A stretch of DNA of 64,000 nt from Paratinospora sagittata. Taxonomy: Eukaryota > Streptophyta > Magnoliopsida > Ranunculales > Menispermaceae. Shown here piece after piece: positions 22,777 through 32,764 of the stretch. Within the stretch, counting starts at the first letter, position 1, and each line of letters begins with the position of its first letter. Both the position numbers and the translations under genes were made by a program. The stretch covers positions 30,588,816-30,652,815 of the forward strand of contig CM069606.1 of the NCBI GenBank assembly GCA_035771175.1, read 5' to 3'. The notes below the pieces were generated by a model. It was not told where the DNA came from and did not search any database. It was given only the letters and a program-made list of their open reading frames with translations.

Positions 22777-23243
22777 TATGGGTGTCAGTGGGTTGGTTCA
22801 AACCGCGAAATTGAACCGAATTGAGAGTTTTATAAACCGATCGGTTCGGTTCAGGTTGCGGGTTGAGGTTTTAAAAGCTGACGATAAATCGAACCGAACC
22901 AACCATGGTTGTAATATTATTATATATACTATGTACGTTAAATATTTTTATATGGGTATTGATGCAACAAGATATGTTGATGAAACAATTTTTTTTTTTT
23001 GTAACATTACATGATTATGTTGTATTACTTGCAATATGTGCTTCTTTTAATTTTAAAAACTATATTTTACAGGTTAAAAAATGTAAATTGATAATCCAAA
23101 CTGAACCAAGCCGAATTGGTTCGATTTGGTTTAGGAGTGTATAATCGGTTCAGATTAGTTTATAAAAAGCCAATTCAATGTCCATCAGTTCGGTTTATAA
23201 TTTGGAGTCTAAACTGATCCAAATCGAACCAATGACATCCCTA
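22777..23243. mobile_element. hAT-like short element, imperfect ends
   Basis: Termini TATGGGTGTCA and TGACATCCCTA are inverted with one or two mismatches, and subterminal 'ggttcggttcaggtt' and 'aaccgaaccaa' repeats face each other. Flanks TAGTTTTA and TAGTTAAT match only partly, depending on where the end is set, so the target duplication is uncertain. Confidence 0.65.
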
Positions 23244-23264
23244 GTTAATCCCGTACTTATCACG

Positions 23265-23537
23265 TGTTAATATGTGGGTAGTTTCTAGTAGTTACAAGTT
23301 GTGATGTTGAGTTAGCGTTTGTTTTTTTTTTTTTTTTTTAAATTTAGTCATGTGTTGGTTGTTTGTAACGTGGCTGGACAATTATGGTTAGTGGTGTTGA
23401 ATTGGTCATCCACGTTTTAGAAAGAGTTCTATTTAAACTCTACTTTGTGTAAATTATCAAGCACTCCAGGACTTCATATGTTCAATGAATTTCTTTCTTT
23501 AAAAAAAATTGAGTATTTCTTCTCTTTTTTTTCAACA
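23265..23537 (+). repeat. 5' LTR of the copia element
   Basis: 273 bases from TGTTAATATG to TTTTCAACA, with a TATA-like 'ctatttaaactc' near 23429. The short length fits several copia clades. There is no partner copy in the window, so the left edge is inferred from the TG start. Confidence 0.7.
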
Positions 23538-23543
23538 TAATTT

Positions 23544-23556
23544 TGGTATCAGAGCC
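23544..23556 (+). other. Primer-binding site, tRNA-Met type
   Basis: TGGTATCAGAGCC follows the LTR after a short AT spacer, as in most plant copia elements. Confidence 0.85.
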
Positions 23557-23601
23557 AACTAAGGCCACAGGATTTACGTGGGGTTCGATTTAATGGCAAA
23601 C

Positions 23602-25182
23602 AACAACAATGCAATTGGGTATAACGTATAATGCTCCCATTTTTGCTGGTGTCAATTATCACTTTTGGCTCGTAAAAATGCGAACATTATTTATGTCATA
23701 TAACTTATGGGATTTTGTGGAAAATGGATTTTAAAATCCAATTGATCCAGAGTACACTACCAAATTGTCAGCAGCTTTGCGGAATGAGTTAAAAGAGAAG
23801 AAGTAGAAAGATGCTAAAGCCTTGTTTTTTTTATTCAACAAGGCTTTTTTTATTCAACAAGCCTTAGATGAAGCCATATTTCCACCAGTCATGACTAGGG
23901 GTATAAGCCAACCCGACCAACCAGACCGAACCGAACCAAACCCGACGAGTTGGATTGGGTTGGGTCAAAGGTTGGGATCCTACAAAACTAACGCAACCCA
24001 ACCCAACCCGAACCAATTAATAACCCTAACTCTAAAAATCCCTTTTCCCCCTCGTTCTATATGGAGATTCAAGCTTGGAAGCGGCTCAAACTCATCAATC
24101 TTTCGCGTTATTAACAACTTGATACTACTTTAAATTGTCTTGAATTTATATTTGTGGTTGTACTAAAACTCTTTTGAAACATTTTTGATGAAACTCTGTT
24201 CAATTTGTATTTGTCATATTATGATATGGTGGTGAGTGAATGTGATAAAACATCTTGATATTTATGGTTAATTTGAAATGGTTGTCAAATTTACATGTTG
24301 ATATGGTCGTATTTGAAATTTAAACATTACATGCTTGATGTCTATTAGTGTAGAATTTGTATGTGAAATTTACAGGTATAATTTAACTCATTTCAAGATT
24401 CTCAACCCGAATGGCCAACCCAACCCATTACACCCCTAGTCATGACTACCGTCACTTCGAAAGAAGCATGGAATTTGTTACAAGAAGAGAGAGTATCAAG
24501 ATTCAAATAAGTTGTCACAGTCAAGTTGCAGACTCTTCGAAGAGAGTTTGAGAATTTGTTTATGAAGCCTTCTGATTCAGTACAAGATTTCTTTTCCAAA
24601 GTTTCGTAAGTTGTGAACTATAAATTAGATGCTTTGGAGAAGACTTGGCTGAAACAAAACATTGTAAAGAAGGTTTTAAGAAGCCTTCCTCCCAAATTTG
24701 ATCATGTTGTTGGCGCTATTGAAGAATCGAAGGACTTATCTGATTATTCTCTACACCAGTTGATGGGGTCTCTTCAGGCACACGAGCAACGTCTGAATAG
24801 AGCAACAAAAAAAATCCATCCAACATGCATTCCAGTCCAAAGTTGATAATTAAAAAAAATTCTAAAGGAGCCAGAAGAGGAAATTATAATCACAAACGTG
24901 GTTCTAAAAATCCTCGTGATCCAAGAAGATCAAATGGCCAACAAAGAAATGAAGGTAAAAGTTTTAATTTTCCTCCATGTTCTTATTGTCAAAGAACTAA
25001 CCATGAAGACAAGAATTGTTGGTACAAAGAAAAGCCCAATCGAAACAAAAATACTCTACAATGTTATCACTGTAAGAAGTATTGGCATATTTAGAAAAAT
25101 GGTCATCAAAAGGCAAAGGAGCAAGCCAATTTTAATGAAGAAGATGATGAAACTAGTGAGAATTTATTTCTTTCTTGCTTAG
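23602..25182 (+). pseudogene. gag: Copia Gag, interrupted by a hAT element
   Basis: An ATG at 23602 begins MANNNNAIGYNV. Stops follow soon. The central UBN2-type gag region is split by the insertion 23896-24438: ALDEAIFPPVMT lies before it and TVTSKEAWNLLQ after it. 24613-24846 continues with [20 protein letters not shown], typical copia Gag. 24825-25094 has a basic stretch and a zinc knuckle CYHCKKYWHI, then a stop where the His..Cys would follow; the remainder is in a neighbouring frame. Confidence 0.85.
23896..24438. mobile_element. Short non-autonomous hAT element inside copia gag
   Basis: 543 bases with termini TAGGGGTATAA and TTACACCCCTA and an exact 8-base duplication GTCATGAC (23888-23895 and 24439-24446). 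Subterminal AACCCGACCAACC and GGCCAACCCAACCC-type repeats are present. The gag sequence continues across the two copies of the duplication. Confidence 0.92.
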
Positions 25183-25199
25183 TTACTCATGTTGATTTG

Positions 25200-25310
25200 A
25201 CTGATGAAACATGGTATTTGGATAGTGGTTGCGGCAACCATATGACAGGAAATAAAAAATCTTTTGTTGAGATGGATGAGACCAGTAAAGACACAAGTGA
25301 GAATAGGTGA
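25200..25310 (+). pseudogene. Copia protease active-site fragment
   Basis: TWYLDSGCGNHMTGNKKSF is the hallmark of copia aspartic proteases (Asp-Ser-Gly with following HMTG). A stop comes within 30 codons and only broken sequence follows. Confidence 0.85.
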
Positions 25311-25559
25311 CAAAAATCAAGTTTAGGTACACGGGATAGATGTTATTGTAGTCAAATCTAAATCTGGCAGAAAGCTAATACATGATGTTATATATGTTCT
25401 TGGCTTACCTCAAGATTTACTAAGCTTAGGGTAATTAATGAAAAATGGTTATTATGCCATTTTTGACAATGAAAAATACATGATTTATGAAAAAAGGAGT
25501 ACAAATTTAATTTATTCTGTTAAAATGATAGAAAATAAAATGTTTTCTTATTTTCTCAA

Positions 25560-26278
25560 AAGTCATTGTCAATGCTATAAATGCATCTCATGTTGATTAT
25601 ATGCTTTGGCATAATATATTTGGCCACCTAAATGTTGGAGGGTTTGCAATTGGTGCAAAAAATGAATATGGTGTCAAGCCTCTTAATGGTTAAAAATTGT
25701 GGTGAAGTTTGTGAAGCTTGTATGATGGGAAAACAACATCGTGAGAAATTTCCCGTGGGAAAGCTTTGAGGCCTGCTAAACCTTTGATGTTGATACATTT
25801 GATATTTGTGGTCCAATGCAGACTCCTTCATTAAATAGAAGTAAGTACTTTCTCATTTTTGTTGATTTTTCAAGGATGATGTAGATTTATTTTCTCCAAG
25901 AAAAATCAAAAGCCTTTGAATTTTTTAAGCAGTTTAAGGTTGTTGTAGAGAACTAATTTGGCTACTCTATTATTACCTTGAGTACTGACCATGGTGGTAA
26001 GTTTACATCATTAGAGTTCAAAATGTTCTACAGACATAATGACATTTAGAAATACAACTCAGAGCAAGTTTCACACCACAACAAATGGAGTAGCGTAGAA
26101 GAAAAACAAGAGCATTGTTGAGATTGCAAAATGCCCGAAGGAATTCTGGGTAGTATCAATGGTTGTGGCAGTTTATCTTCTTAATTGATTTCCAACTAGA
26201 GCAGTTGAAGGGAAAACTCTATATGAAGCATGGACAGGACGAAAGCCATATAAGGGTTTTTGGGTTGCATCACATATA
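25560..26278 (+). pseudogene. Copia integrase, N-terminal and core remnant
   Basis: The GAG-pre-integrase zinc-binding region is readable (GHLNVGGLQLVQK then CEACMMGKQHREKFP). The core begins with Asp in DICGPMQTPSLNRSKYF and has the second Asp in LSTDHGGKFTS. Stops occur throughout, and the frame ends at 26278 at the junction with the next LTR. Confidence 0.82.
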
Positions 26279-28302
26279 TGTTGATGTAACTACTCTCGCC
26301 CTATTTCGTTTTGATGATTACAAACAACATACTTAATACTTATGATCACTAATTTCTTTGACGTAGTTGTTTCAGTGCTAACTAGCTATATAAGATGAAT
26401 TCAACTATATTGTCAAAGCATGTGGAAGAAACATCATTGCACAAAGATTCAGGAGCTTAATGTTTGTAATTCTTATTTAGAATCTTAGTGTCGTAGAGTA
26501 ACCCATTACATGTTCCCACCGTAATATGATTTGCATCTTTTCAAAAATCATGCTTATAGTTTATCATACTCATGCATATATACTATTATATTATTGATCA
26601 TGCAAGCACACACATTAGTACGATAATTACGTGATCACATAGTTAAAATTGTTTATCATGCATATAATTATCAGTGATTAACATGCATTCATTTTTCCAA
26701 CTTTGCATAGTTTTATAGTTTTACATGTATTATATTGAATGTCTCAATCATATGCTTACTCGATTGATTTACACATTTTTAACTTTGTCAATTATACTTC
26801 AATCTTGTCAATTTTTTTAAAAAAGTTAGTTTATGTATTTGACAAAGTTCTAAACTCATTATGATCGAAAAATTGGTTTTTTATCACTTCACAGTGAAGG
26901 AATGCGCTCCTCTCTTAAGGAACACGCTCTTGTACATTTTCCCGAGACTCAGATTTTTTTTATTAGAGTTTAATGAACGTGCTCATGTGGTTTTTCCCGA
27001 AAATTAAAATTTTTTTATCAGGGAAAAAGGATCGTGCTACTTCAAGTAGGTACGCGCTCCTATTGTCAAGGGCAAAATAGGAATGTTTATAGAGTCAGTG
27101 ATTCTTGATGAAATACCTCGCTCCTATGCCCAACAGACACATTAAGGAACACGCTCCTCATATAAGGAACACGCTCTTTGATTGGAGGGAAATTTTAGAT
27201 TTTTCAAATTTCAAAGCTGAAACGCGCTTCTTTTTTGAGGAACGTGTTCCTGCGCTTCGGTGTGATGATTTTCTATAAATACCACACTTGCTCATTTGAA
27301 GAATAACTTTTGCAAAGTACATAGAACTTGTCCGTTTTTCTTTGTTTCATTTCTACAAGTTCTTAAGTGATTGTAAACCTCTTTCTAAGCAAAAGTTTAC
27401 CTACATTTGATCCTTTGATTCATACTTCTAGATAGTTCTCCAAATCTTTCAAATACTTTGAGAAACTTGTGTGTTTCCATTAACCAAGTGTTCAAGATGT
27501 TGCTGAGAGTTATCTACACACTTTGTTGTGTCTTGATCATTCTTGAACGTAGTATCTCTCATTCAACATCACACTTGAAGAATCTCACAGCTTCAACCTT
27601 ACCTAAGTGGGGTATATTTTCTATATCTAGATTCTTGTGATTTTGGTTTGAGCAAATCAGTTTTGTGCTTATGTTAATATCTTTAAAATTGATTTCGTTT
27701 TGAGTATTATTTGTGAAACCCCATCTTGATCGTCATATCATAGTATCTTGTTTAGTGGTTTCATAAATATCTTGTGGTATTGATTTATGTGTTAAAGTTA
27801 TACTATATTGAATCGATTTCATAGATCAATACTTGGCTTGTTTGATTCTTAATCTTAATCATTTACACTTTTAGAATCATCAAGTTTTGATCATCATTAT
27901 ATATTGATTCTTGTGTTTTAAACATATCATTGTTAGAATCAATATTTAGATACATGTGCACATTCGATTATTGAGTTCATATCATATATATTTGGATTGA
28001 TTGAATATTTGAGAAAAACTATTTCAACACATCGCATCATTTTCATCATTATGGTTGAAATAGTGGTGTCTACTCATTCAAGACTGTAAGCTTAATATTG
28101 TTGAGAGTGTTGAACATTTCTCTCTATTATTTATAATCTTGATGTATAGTTGACGTGTTTGTCAATCGGAAAACATATCATACTATTGTATGCCTCATAA
28201 CTACATCCGTAAGTTGGTTACAGTGTGGCTTTCTAACCAAGCCCTTGTTTAGGTTAGCGTCTGTGACTTTCTAGCCAAGCCCTTATGTTGGTTAGTGTTG
28301 TA
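26279..28302 (+). repeat. Sirevirus-like copia LTR, 3' end interrupted
   Basis: It starts TGTTGATGTAACTAC exactly where the older copia element stops, with 'gatgattacaaacaac' shared in form with the LTR at 30265. A series of GGAACACGCTCC-like motifs (26892-27250) precedes the TATA box TATAAAT (27274-27280). Near the end two hairpins (28233-28257 and 28271-28295) repeat in tandem. The LTR is cut at 28302 by another LTR. Confidence 0.7.
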
Positions 28303-29150
28303 ATGACCCACTTTTGCATATGATGTCGTGATGACGAAAAATGTCCGATTCTAGGTCTTGTGTATGTATTTGATGTGTACAATACTCGTATTTTGTGTGT
28401 TTTGTGTATGTATTTGACGTTTTTGCATGATAATTAATTATTGGTGTGTTAAATGGACCTAGAGATCTTAAAAATGAGTCCGGAATGCATCTTTACATAG
28501 AAATCGGCTGGCTATACGCGAAATTCTGATGTGTATTGAGCGCATAGTAGCGACATGAAAAATGAGTGTTTTGGGCAAGGGATTAGCGCGCTCATGCGTT
28601 AGAGGAGGACGCTAATCACGTTTTTTGGGCGTTTTTTTTAGTGAAAAATGTCAAAAAATCAGTATTTTAAAAGGGGAAAAGTTGCTACTAACCCTATTTG
28701 AGTTTGGGTGGTTTGTGCATGTTTTGAAACACATGTCTCACCTATTTGTAGCCACTTAGAACTTGTTTGAACACGTTTTAGACTTATTGGCTTGCTAGCA
28801 AGATCAAATAAACTTGCTGAATTATGAGAATTGCAAAGCAATTCAAAGAGAAAGTGTTGAGGAAGAAAAGAGAAAGGGAGAAGTTTGAGCTTCAAGCTTC
28901 AAAATCCAAGGTAAGAATGGGTTGTTTTAAGCTTAAACTTCCATTAATGGATTTCTCTCTTCATCTTGTACAACATATATAACATGCAAGGATTTTCTTT
29001 GGCTAGATTTGAATATGGACAATAGAGATTTTGGACTAAAAATTGAAGGAATTTGCTGGAAAAACTCATGAGTGAATAATTCCTTGTTAATTGGTGGGTA
29101 GTTTGATGTTAAATTCACTGATTTTTTGTCTGTCTGCCTGTCAGTCTGCC
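28303..29150 (+). repeat. LTR fragment of the Tekay-like family
   Basis: It starts TGTAATGACCCAC, and its 5' part parallels the LTR at 58236: 'aaaaatgagtc.ggaa.gcat', 'catagaaatc' and 'gatgtgtattga' blocks occur in the same order. It has an 8-base inverted pair GATTAGCG / CGCTAATC (28581-28617) and a leader ending 'aaaatccaaggtaag' near 28915. Homology fades after about 29100 and no 3' terminus is visible, so the right edge is approximate. Confidence 0.65.
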
Positions 29151-29989
29151 GGGTGTAATTTTTTTTTGCTTCTTAAAATGGTCTTTTGAACCTTGAAAAC
29201 TCAATACAATGTTTAATGGTTGCTTCCCTTTAGATATGCAAAAAGTAGTTCATTAAGCTATCTTTCATCTCTCATTCATATTTTGATGCTTTATTATATC
29301 TAAATGACTGATTTACTTGAATTTGTGTGAATGATATATTTCATATTCATTTGCTGCACACACTTGTCTCCGTTTTGTAAGTTGCTTGATTCATGCCTTT
29401 GAATACCTACTTATATGATCTTAATGTTATCTTTAGCTGACTCTGATACATATTTATGCTTGAAGTCTTTATTATCATGTTCATTATATTTGCAGCATCA
29501 TTCTTGACTAGTCACATCTATCTTTAGTATCTGATGTGCATATCTGTGACTGTCTGATAATTATCATGATTATACTTATCTTGCATCTTATATAATATCA
29601 TGATTAATTTATCTTGAACTTATGCGTTATCTGATTATCTGATGATCAGGTACTCAACAGCTAGGTTGAGTATCTGATGATGTGCATATCTGTGAACTTA
29701 TGTTATAAGTATGCTTATGCTTGATTACTTACAAATTTAAAGCATACTATGTGTTTGGTTTGGTTTAATTATGAACTTTATATTTATGGCAAACACTAAG
29801 AAGAATAATTGCCCATGATTAGAAATTCTCTATGAATTCATCTTTCAGCAATTCGTTCTCATTCCCTCTGACTATGATTCTCGACTACGCTATGATTTCA
29901 AATATTTTAGCCTATGAATTAGTCAAACTATTTCTCTATGTGCTTAAAAATAAGATATGTTTCTCACGAGACAACCAGTATAGTAGACC
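29151..29989. other. Unassigned AT-rich interval
   Basis: No gene recognised. 29430-29700 holds several 'tatctgatgatg.gcatatctgtg'-like partial repeats (for example near 29530 and 29665). It may be the rest of the LTR fragment on its left or internal sequence of the sirevirus-like element on its right. Confidence 0.45.
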
Positions 29990-30264
29990 TTACGCATTCT
30001 CACGTACCTAACTATGACACGTCGTCATAAATCATCTTGAGGGTGAACGCACAAAGTAAGGGGGAGTCTCCACGTAAGGGGGAGCTTCGTTACTCTACTT
30101 AGTCACAAGGGGAGATCTTAGTCTCTTTTCTTCACTTTTTTATGATATCAAAGGGGGAGAAGAAAAATAAGAGAAAAATGATGGGGGAAAAGAAATAAAC
30201 ATTAATCTTTTTGCTTAAGCGTTTAATTTTTTGATTTGTTTGTCATCATAAAAAAGGAGGAGAT
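29990..30264 (+). other. 3' internal end of a sirevirus-like element with repeated polypurine tracts
   Basis: AAGGGGGAG-type purine tracts occur near 30058, 30076, 30108, 30150 and 30181, and a final one (AAAAAAGGAGGAGA) abuts the LTR at 30265. Multiple polypurine-tract copies upstream of the 3' LTR are a known mark of sireviruses. No coding region of this element is left in the window. Confidence 0.75.
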
Positions 30265-31506
30265 TGTTAACCTATACAGTTCATCACTTGCTCGTCCCTA
30301 AATATACTGTGATATAGTATATTATGATGATCACAAACAAAGTACTTTTCGATGCTAACGAACGTTTATCAAGATCTCATCTCAGCACTTAAGGAAAAGT
30401 AAAACGCCAAGGAACGACTCGATCAAGGAACTTAAAGACATATCCAACGGCCAAGATAGTCTCAACCAAGGAACATCAACGATCACATCATGATTTCAAG
30501 ATCATTTCAATGGAACGATTCGATCAAGCTTCAAGTTTACATCCTTTGATCAACGTTCAAGACATTCAACTCCACACAAAGTTCTTATTGAAGATCTCAT
30601 AATGAAGAGTTGGATTTAACGGTTATAAGAAATGAGAAATACATAAAGTGTTTAAGGTATATCTTTCTCTAATCGTCATTGCTCAAATGTTTTCCAAAAC
30701 CATGCACAAACCACTTGCATACTTGCATGTTTTGATCATACGTTTTATGGTATTTCAAATGACTTAATTTGATATATTAAATTTAAAATTTACCGAGTTT
30801 TAATTCGCATTTATCGAATATTTAATCGCGAGTCAAAATTATTTTTAAAGAGACTTTTAGGACGCTAATGAGATAGCAGCGCTCCCTTAACTTCATAAGT
30901 CAATACGTTGATAACATTCAAGGTTGAATTGAACTGATTTATTAGGACGCTTACTTGTATAGAAGCGACCTCCTTTATTAGTCAACCTCTGAAGTTGTCA
31001 GGAAGTTGACTCAGCATCAGCTCACTGAAAGATTTCTTAAAGTTCTTCAAGGAATGTATCTTTGAGGACACTGACAGTTATAAGTTGAATAATCTATCAG
31101 GATGCTATCTGGATAGAAGTGCCCTCATATTTGGGAATCAACTTAGTAACTTTCAAGACGCTGATTGTCCTTCAGCGTGCTTGTGTTTTTGTATTTTATG
31201 TTTTTAACTGGTAGGACGCTTACATAGATATTTTGTGTTATGTTTTAAAAGGCAAGACGCTTACTCAGAAAGTAGCGCCCTTTTTCAGAACGGACCTTGG
31301 CACAGAGTCCTTTCCAGACTTATCAGAGATCTTCTCGTATACATGAAATAAGTTTTTTCTAAAACTTTCGTTTTTCATGAAATCTGAAAAAACCAGAATG
31401 TTAGTGAAAATTGCAATTGCCATTTTCATATAACATTCTAGCCGTTGTGTGTAAACATTCATATTATTTGAAGTTCAAATGTCTAACGGCTATGTCTCAC
31501 TAAGTC

Positions 31507-31513
31507 TATAAAT
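31507..31513 (+). promoter_or_regulatory. TATA box of the sirevirus-like LTR
   Basis: TATAAAT in 'gtctataaataccagcac', the same context as 'ttctataaataccacac' in the LTR at 26279. It would set the U3/R border about 30 bases downstream. Confidence 0.6.
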
Positions 31514-31826
31514 ACCAGCACTTAGGATCATATTATTTTCAAAGAAGCACTGATTTTCATATCTTATCATTCATGCTTTTCGAAACTGCACTTGAGCAAT
31601 ACCGAACATTGAAAGGTAAAGGACTGTAGATGTATTTCAACTTAGCATTACCTATTTCATATTTCATATCTTTGTAATGATATGTAATGAGCTTAATTGT
31701 AAAATGTTCTACTCAGTTAGAACCAACATTATTGTGTTGTAATGCTGGTGTGTTTCTAGACTAAAAAAACTAAGACAAGTGAATTAGTTCACTTAATGAT
31801 TTCAGGATTGAAATCATGTAAGGTTA

Positions 31827-32211
31827 TCTCTGAACCTGTAAAAGAGAAAAAAAGGTTAATCCTCACCTGCAAGTAGGAAACCAGCTCATCCTAATCCTGT
31901 AAAAGGATAGGTGTGTCCTTAACCTATAAAATAATAGGTTATCTCTTAACCTGTAAAAGAGAAACGGTTGTTCCTCATCCTGTAAAAAGATCACGGTTCT
32001 TCCTTATCTCGTAAAAGAAAAACGTTTCTTCCTTATCCCGTAAAAGGAATATGGGTTTCTCCTTTTCTCGGAAAAAGGAAATTTGGTTCATCCTTAGCCT
32101 GTGAAAGGATAGGTTTGCCTTTAACCAGTAAAAAGGAAGTTGTAAAGGTTTGGTTCTCACCCGTAGGAGAATCAGTTAGTGGATTGAGAAAATCCTAATC
32201 GGGAGATTAGG
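31827..32211 (+). repeat. Tandem array of small hairpins with covarying stems
   Basis: About eleven imperfect units of ~33 bases. The clearest stems are TCTCT/AGAGA (31827-31847), ATCCT/AGGAT (31888-31908), AACCTAT/ATAGGTT (31921-31940), TCTCTT/AAGAGA (31942-31962), TTCCTT/AAGGAA (32029-32049), TCCTTTT/AAAAGGA (32060-32079), ATCCTT/AAGGAT (32090-32110), CCTTT/AAAGG (32118-32136), TTCTC/GAGAA (32154-32171) and CCTAATC/GATTAGG (32194-32211). Most loops read A-N-CC-N-GTAA. The array lies 320-700 bases downstream of the TATA box, so it would be transcribed. Function unknown. Confidence 0.8.
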
Positions 32212-32390
32212 TAGTGAACGTAGGCTTGGCCGAACCACTATAAATCTTGTGTGTCTCACGTTTGCAATTCAGTCGGAGTTCTAATTTTGCAATCAATTCC
32301 AATACATTTATGCACATCACTAAGTTATTGGAAAAAATATTTATAATTGACCATCGCACCCAATTCACCCCCCTCTTGGGTGGACCAACA

Positions 32391-32566
32391 CCTTTGCTTT
32401 GTTCCATTGCTCGAGAGACTTGAAGTACTTTGATCTTGTATTGGCTCATCTTTTCTTTAGGTGCAAGAACACTAGATAGAAACATTAGCACCATTTTTTA
32501 TATTGTTTGTTAGCATCAAAATACTTGGGAGAAAACTAAGAGGAAAACCACTTGGGCCAACAATTT
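32391..32566 (-). repeat. 5' end of another sirevirus-like LTR, minus strand
   Basis: Read on the minus strand it starts TGTTGGCCCAAGTGG and matches the start of the LTR at 45377-52580 (shared blocks 'gatgctaacaaacaatat' and 'ccaatacaagatcaaag'). It ends abruptly at 32391 against the 3' end of the plus-strand LTR, as if that LTR's element had inserted into it. Confidence 0.7.
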
Positions 32567-32642
32567 TTAGTTCCAAAAATAATTTTTTTAAGCCTTAAAT
32601 TAGGATATTATATTTCTGGAAGATCCACACCACATATCTATG

Positions 32643-32764
32643 TGTCATGGGCCAATGTAAAGAAGTGTTTTATCCAACAGGGCTAAAATGATCAATCCAA
32701 GTTCGTTTGATTAGGTTCTCATCCACTTAAAGATTTTGAACAAAGGGGCTCACATGGTTGCAAT
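32643..32764 (+). repeat. Left piece of an LTR split by the Tekay element
   Basis: It may start at TGTCATGGGCC (32643). It joins 43702 across the GCAAT duplication. The LTR assignment rests on the right piece (43702-44512), which has promoter-like features and a second copy at 1-237. The left edge is a guess from TG and a complementary TGACA end. Confidence 0.4.

Larger units (their letters stand above)
23265..26278 (+). mobile_element. Ty1/copia retrotransposon, truncated in integrase
   Basis: The order is 5' LTR, tRNA-Met primer-binding site, gag with zinc knuckle, copia-type protease, then integrase, which is the Ty1/copia order. It breaks off inside integrase at 26278, where a sirevirus-like LTR begins. 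A hAT element sits inside gag. Stops and frame changes are common. No reverse transcriptase or 3' LTR is present in the window. Confidence 0.88.
30265..32390 (+). repeat. 3' LTR of a sirevirus-like copia element
   Basis: 2126 bases from TGTTAACC to GGACCAACA. The end 'caattcacccccctcttggg' is the conserved 3' end of sirevirus LTRs. 30860-31280 holds about five copies of a GGACGCT...AGCG.CC inverted motif. TATAAAT is at 31507. A tandem hairpin array follows at 31827-32211. A second LTR and the coding region are not in the window, and no target duplication can be assigned. Confidence 0.78.
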
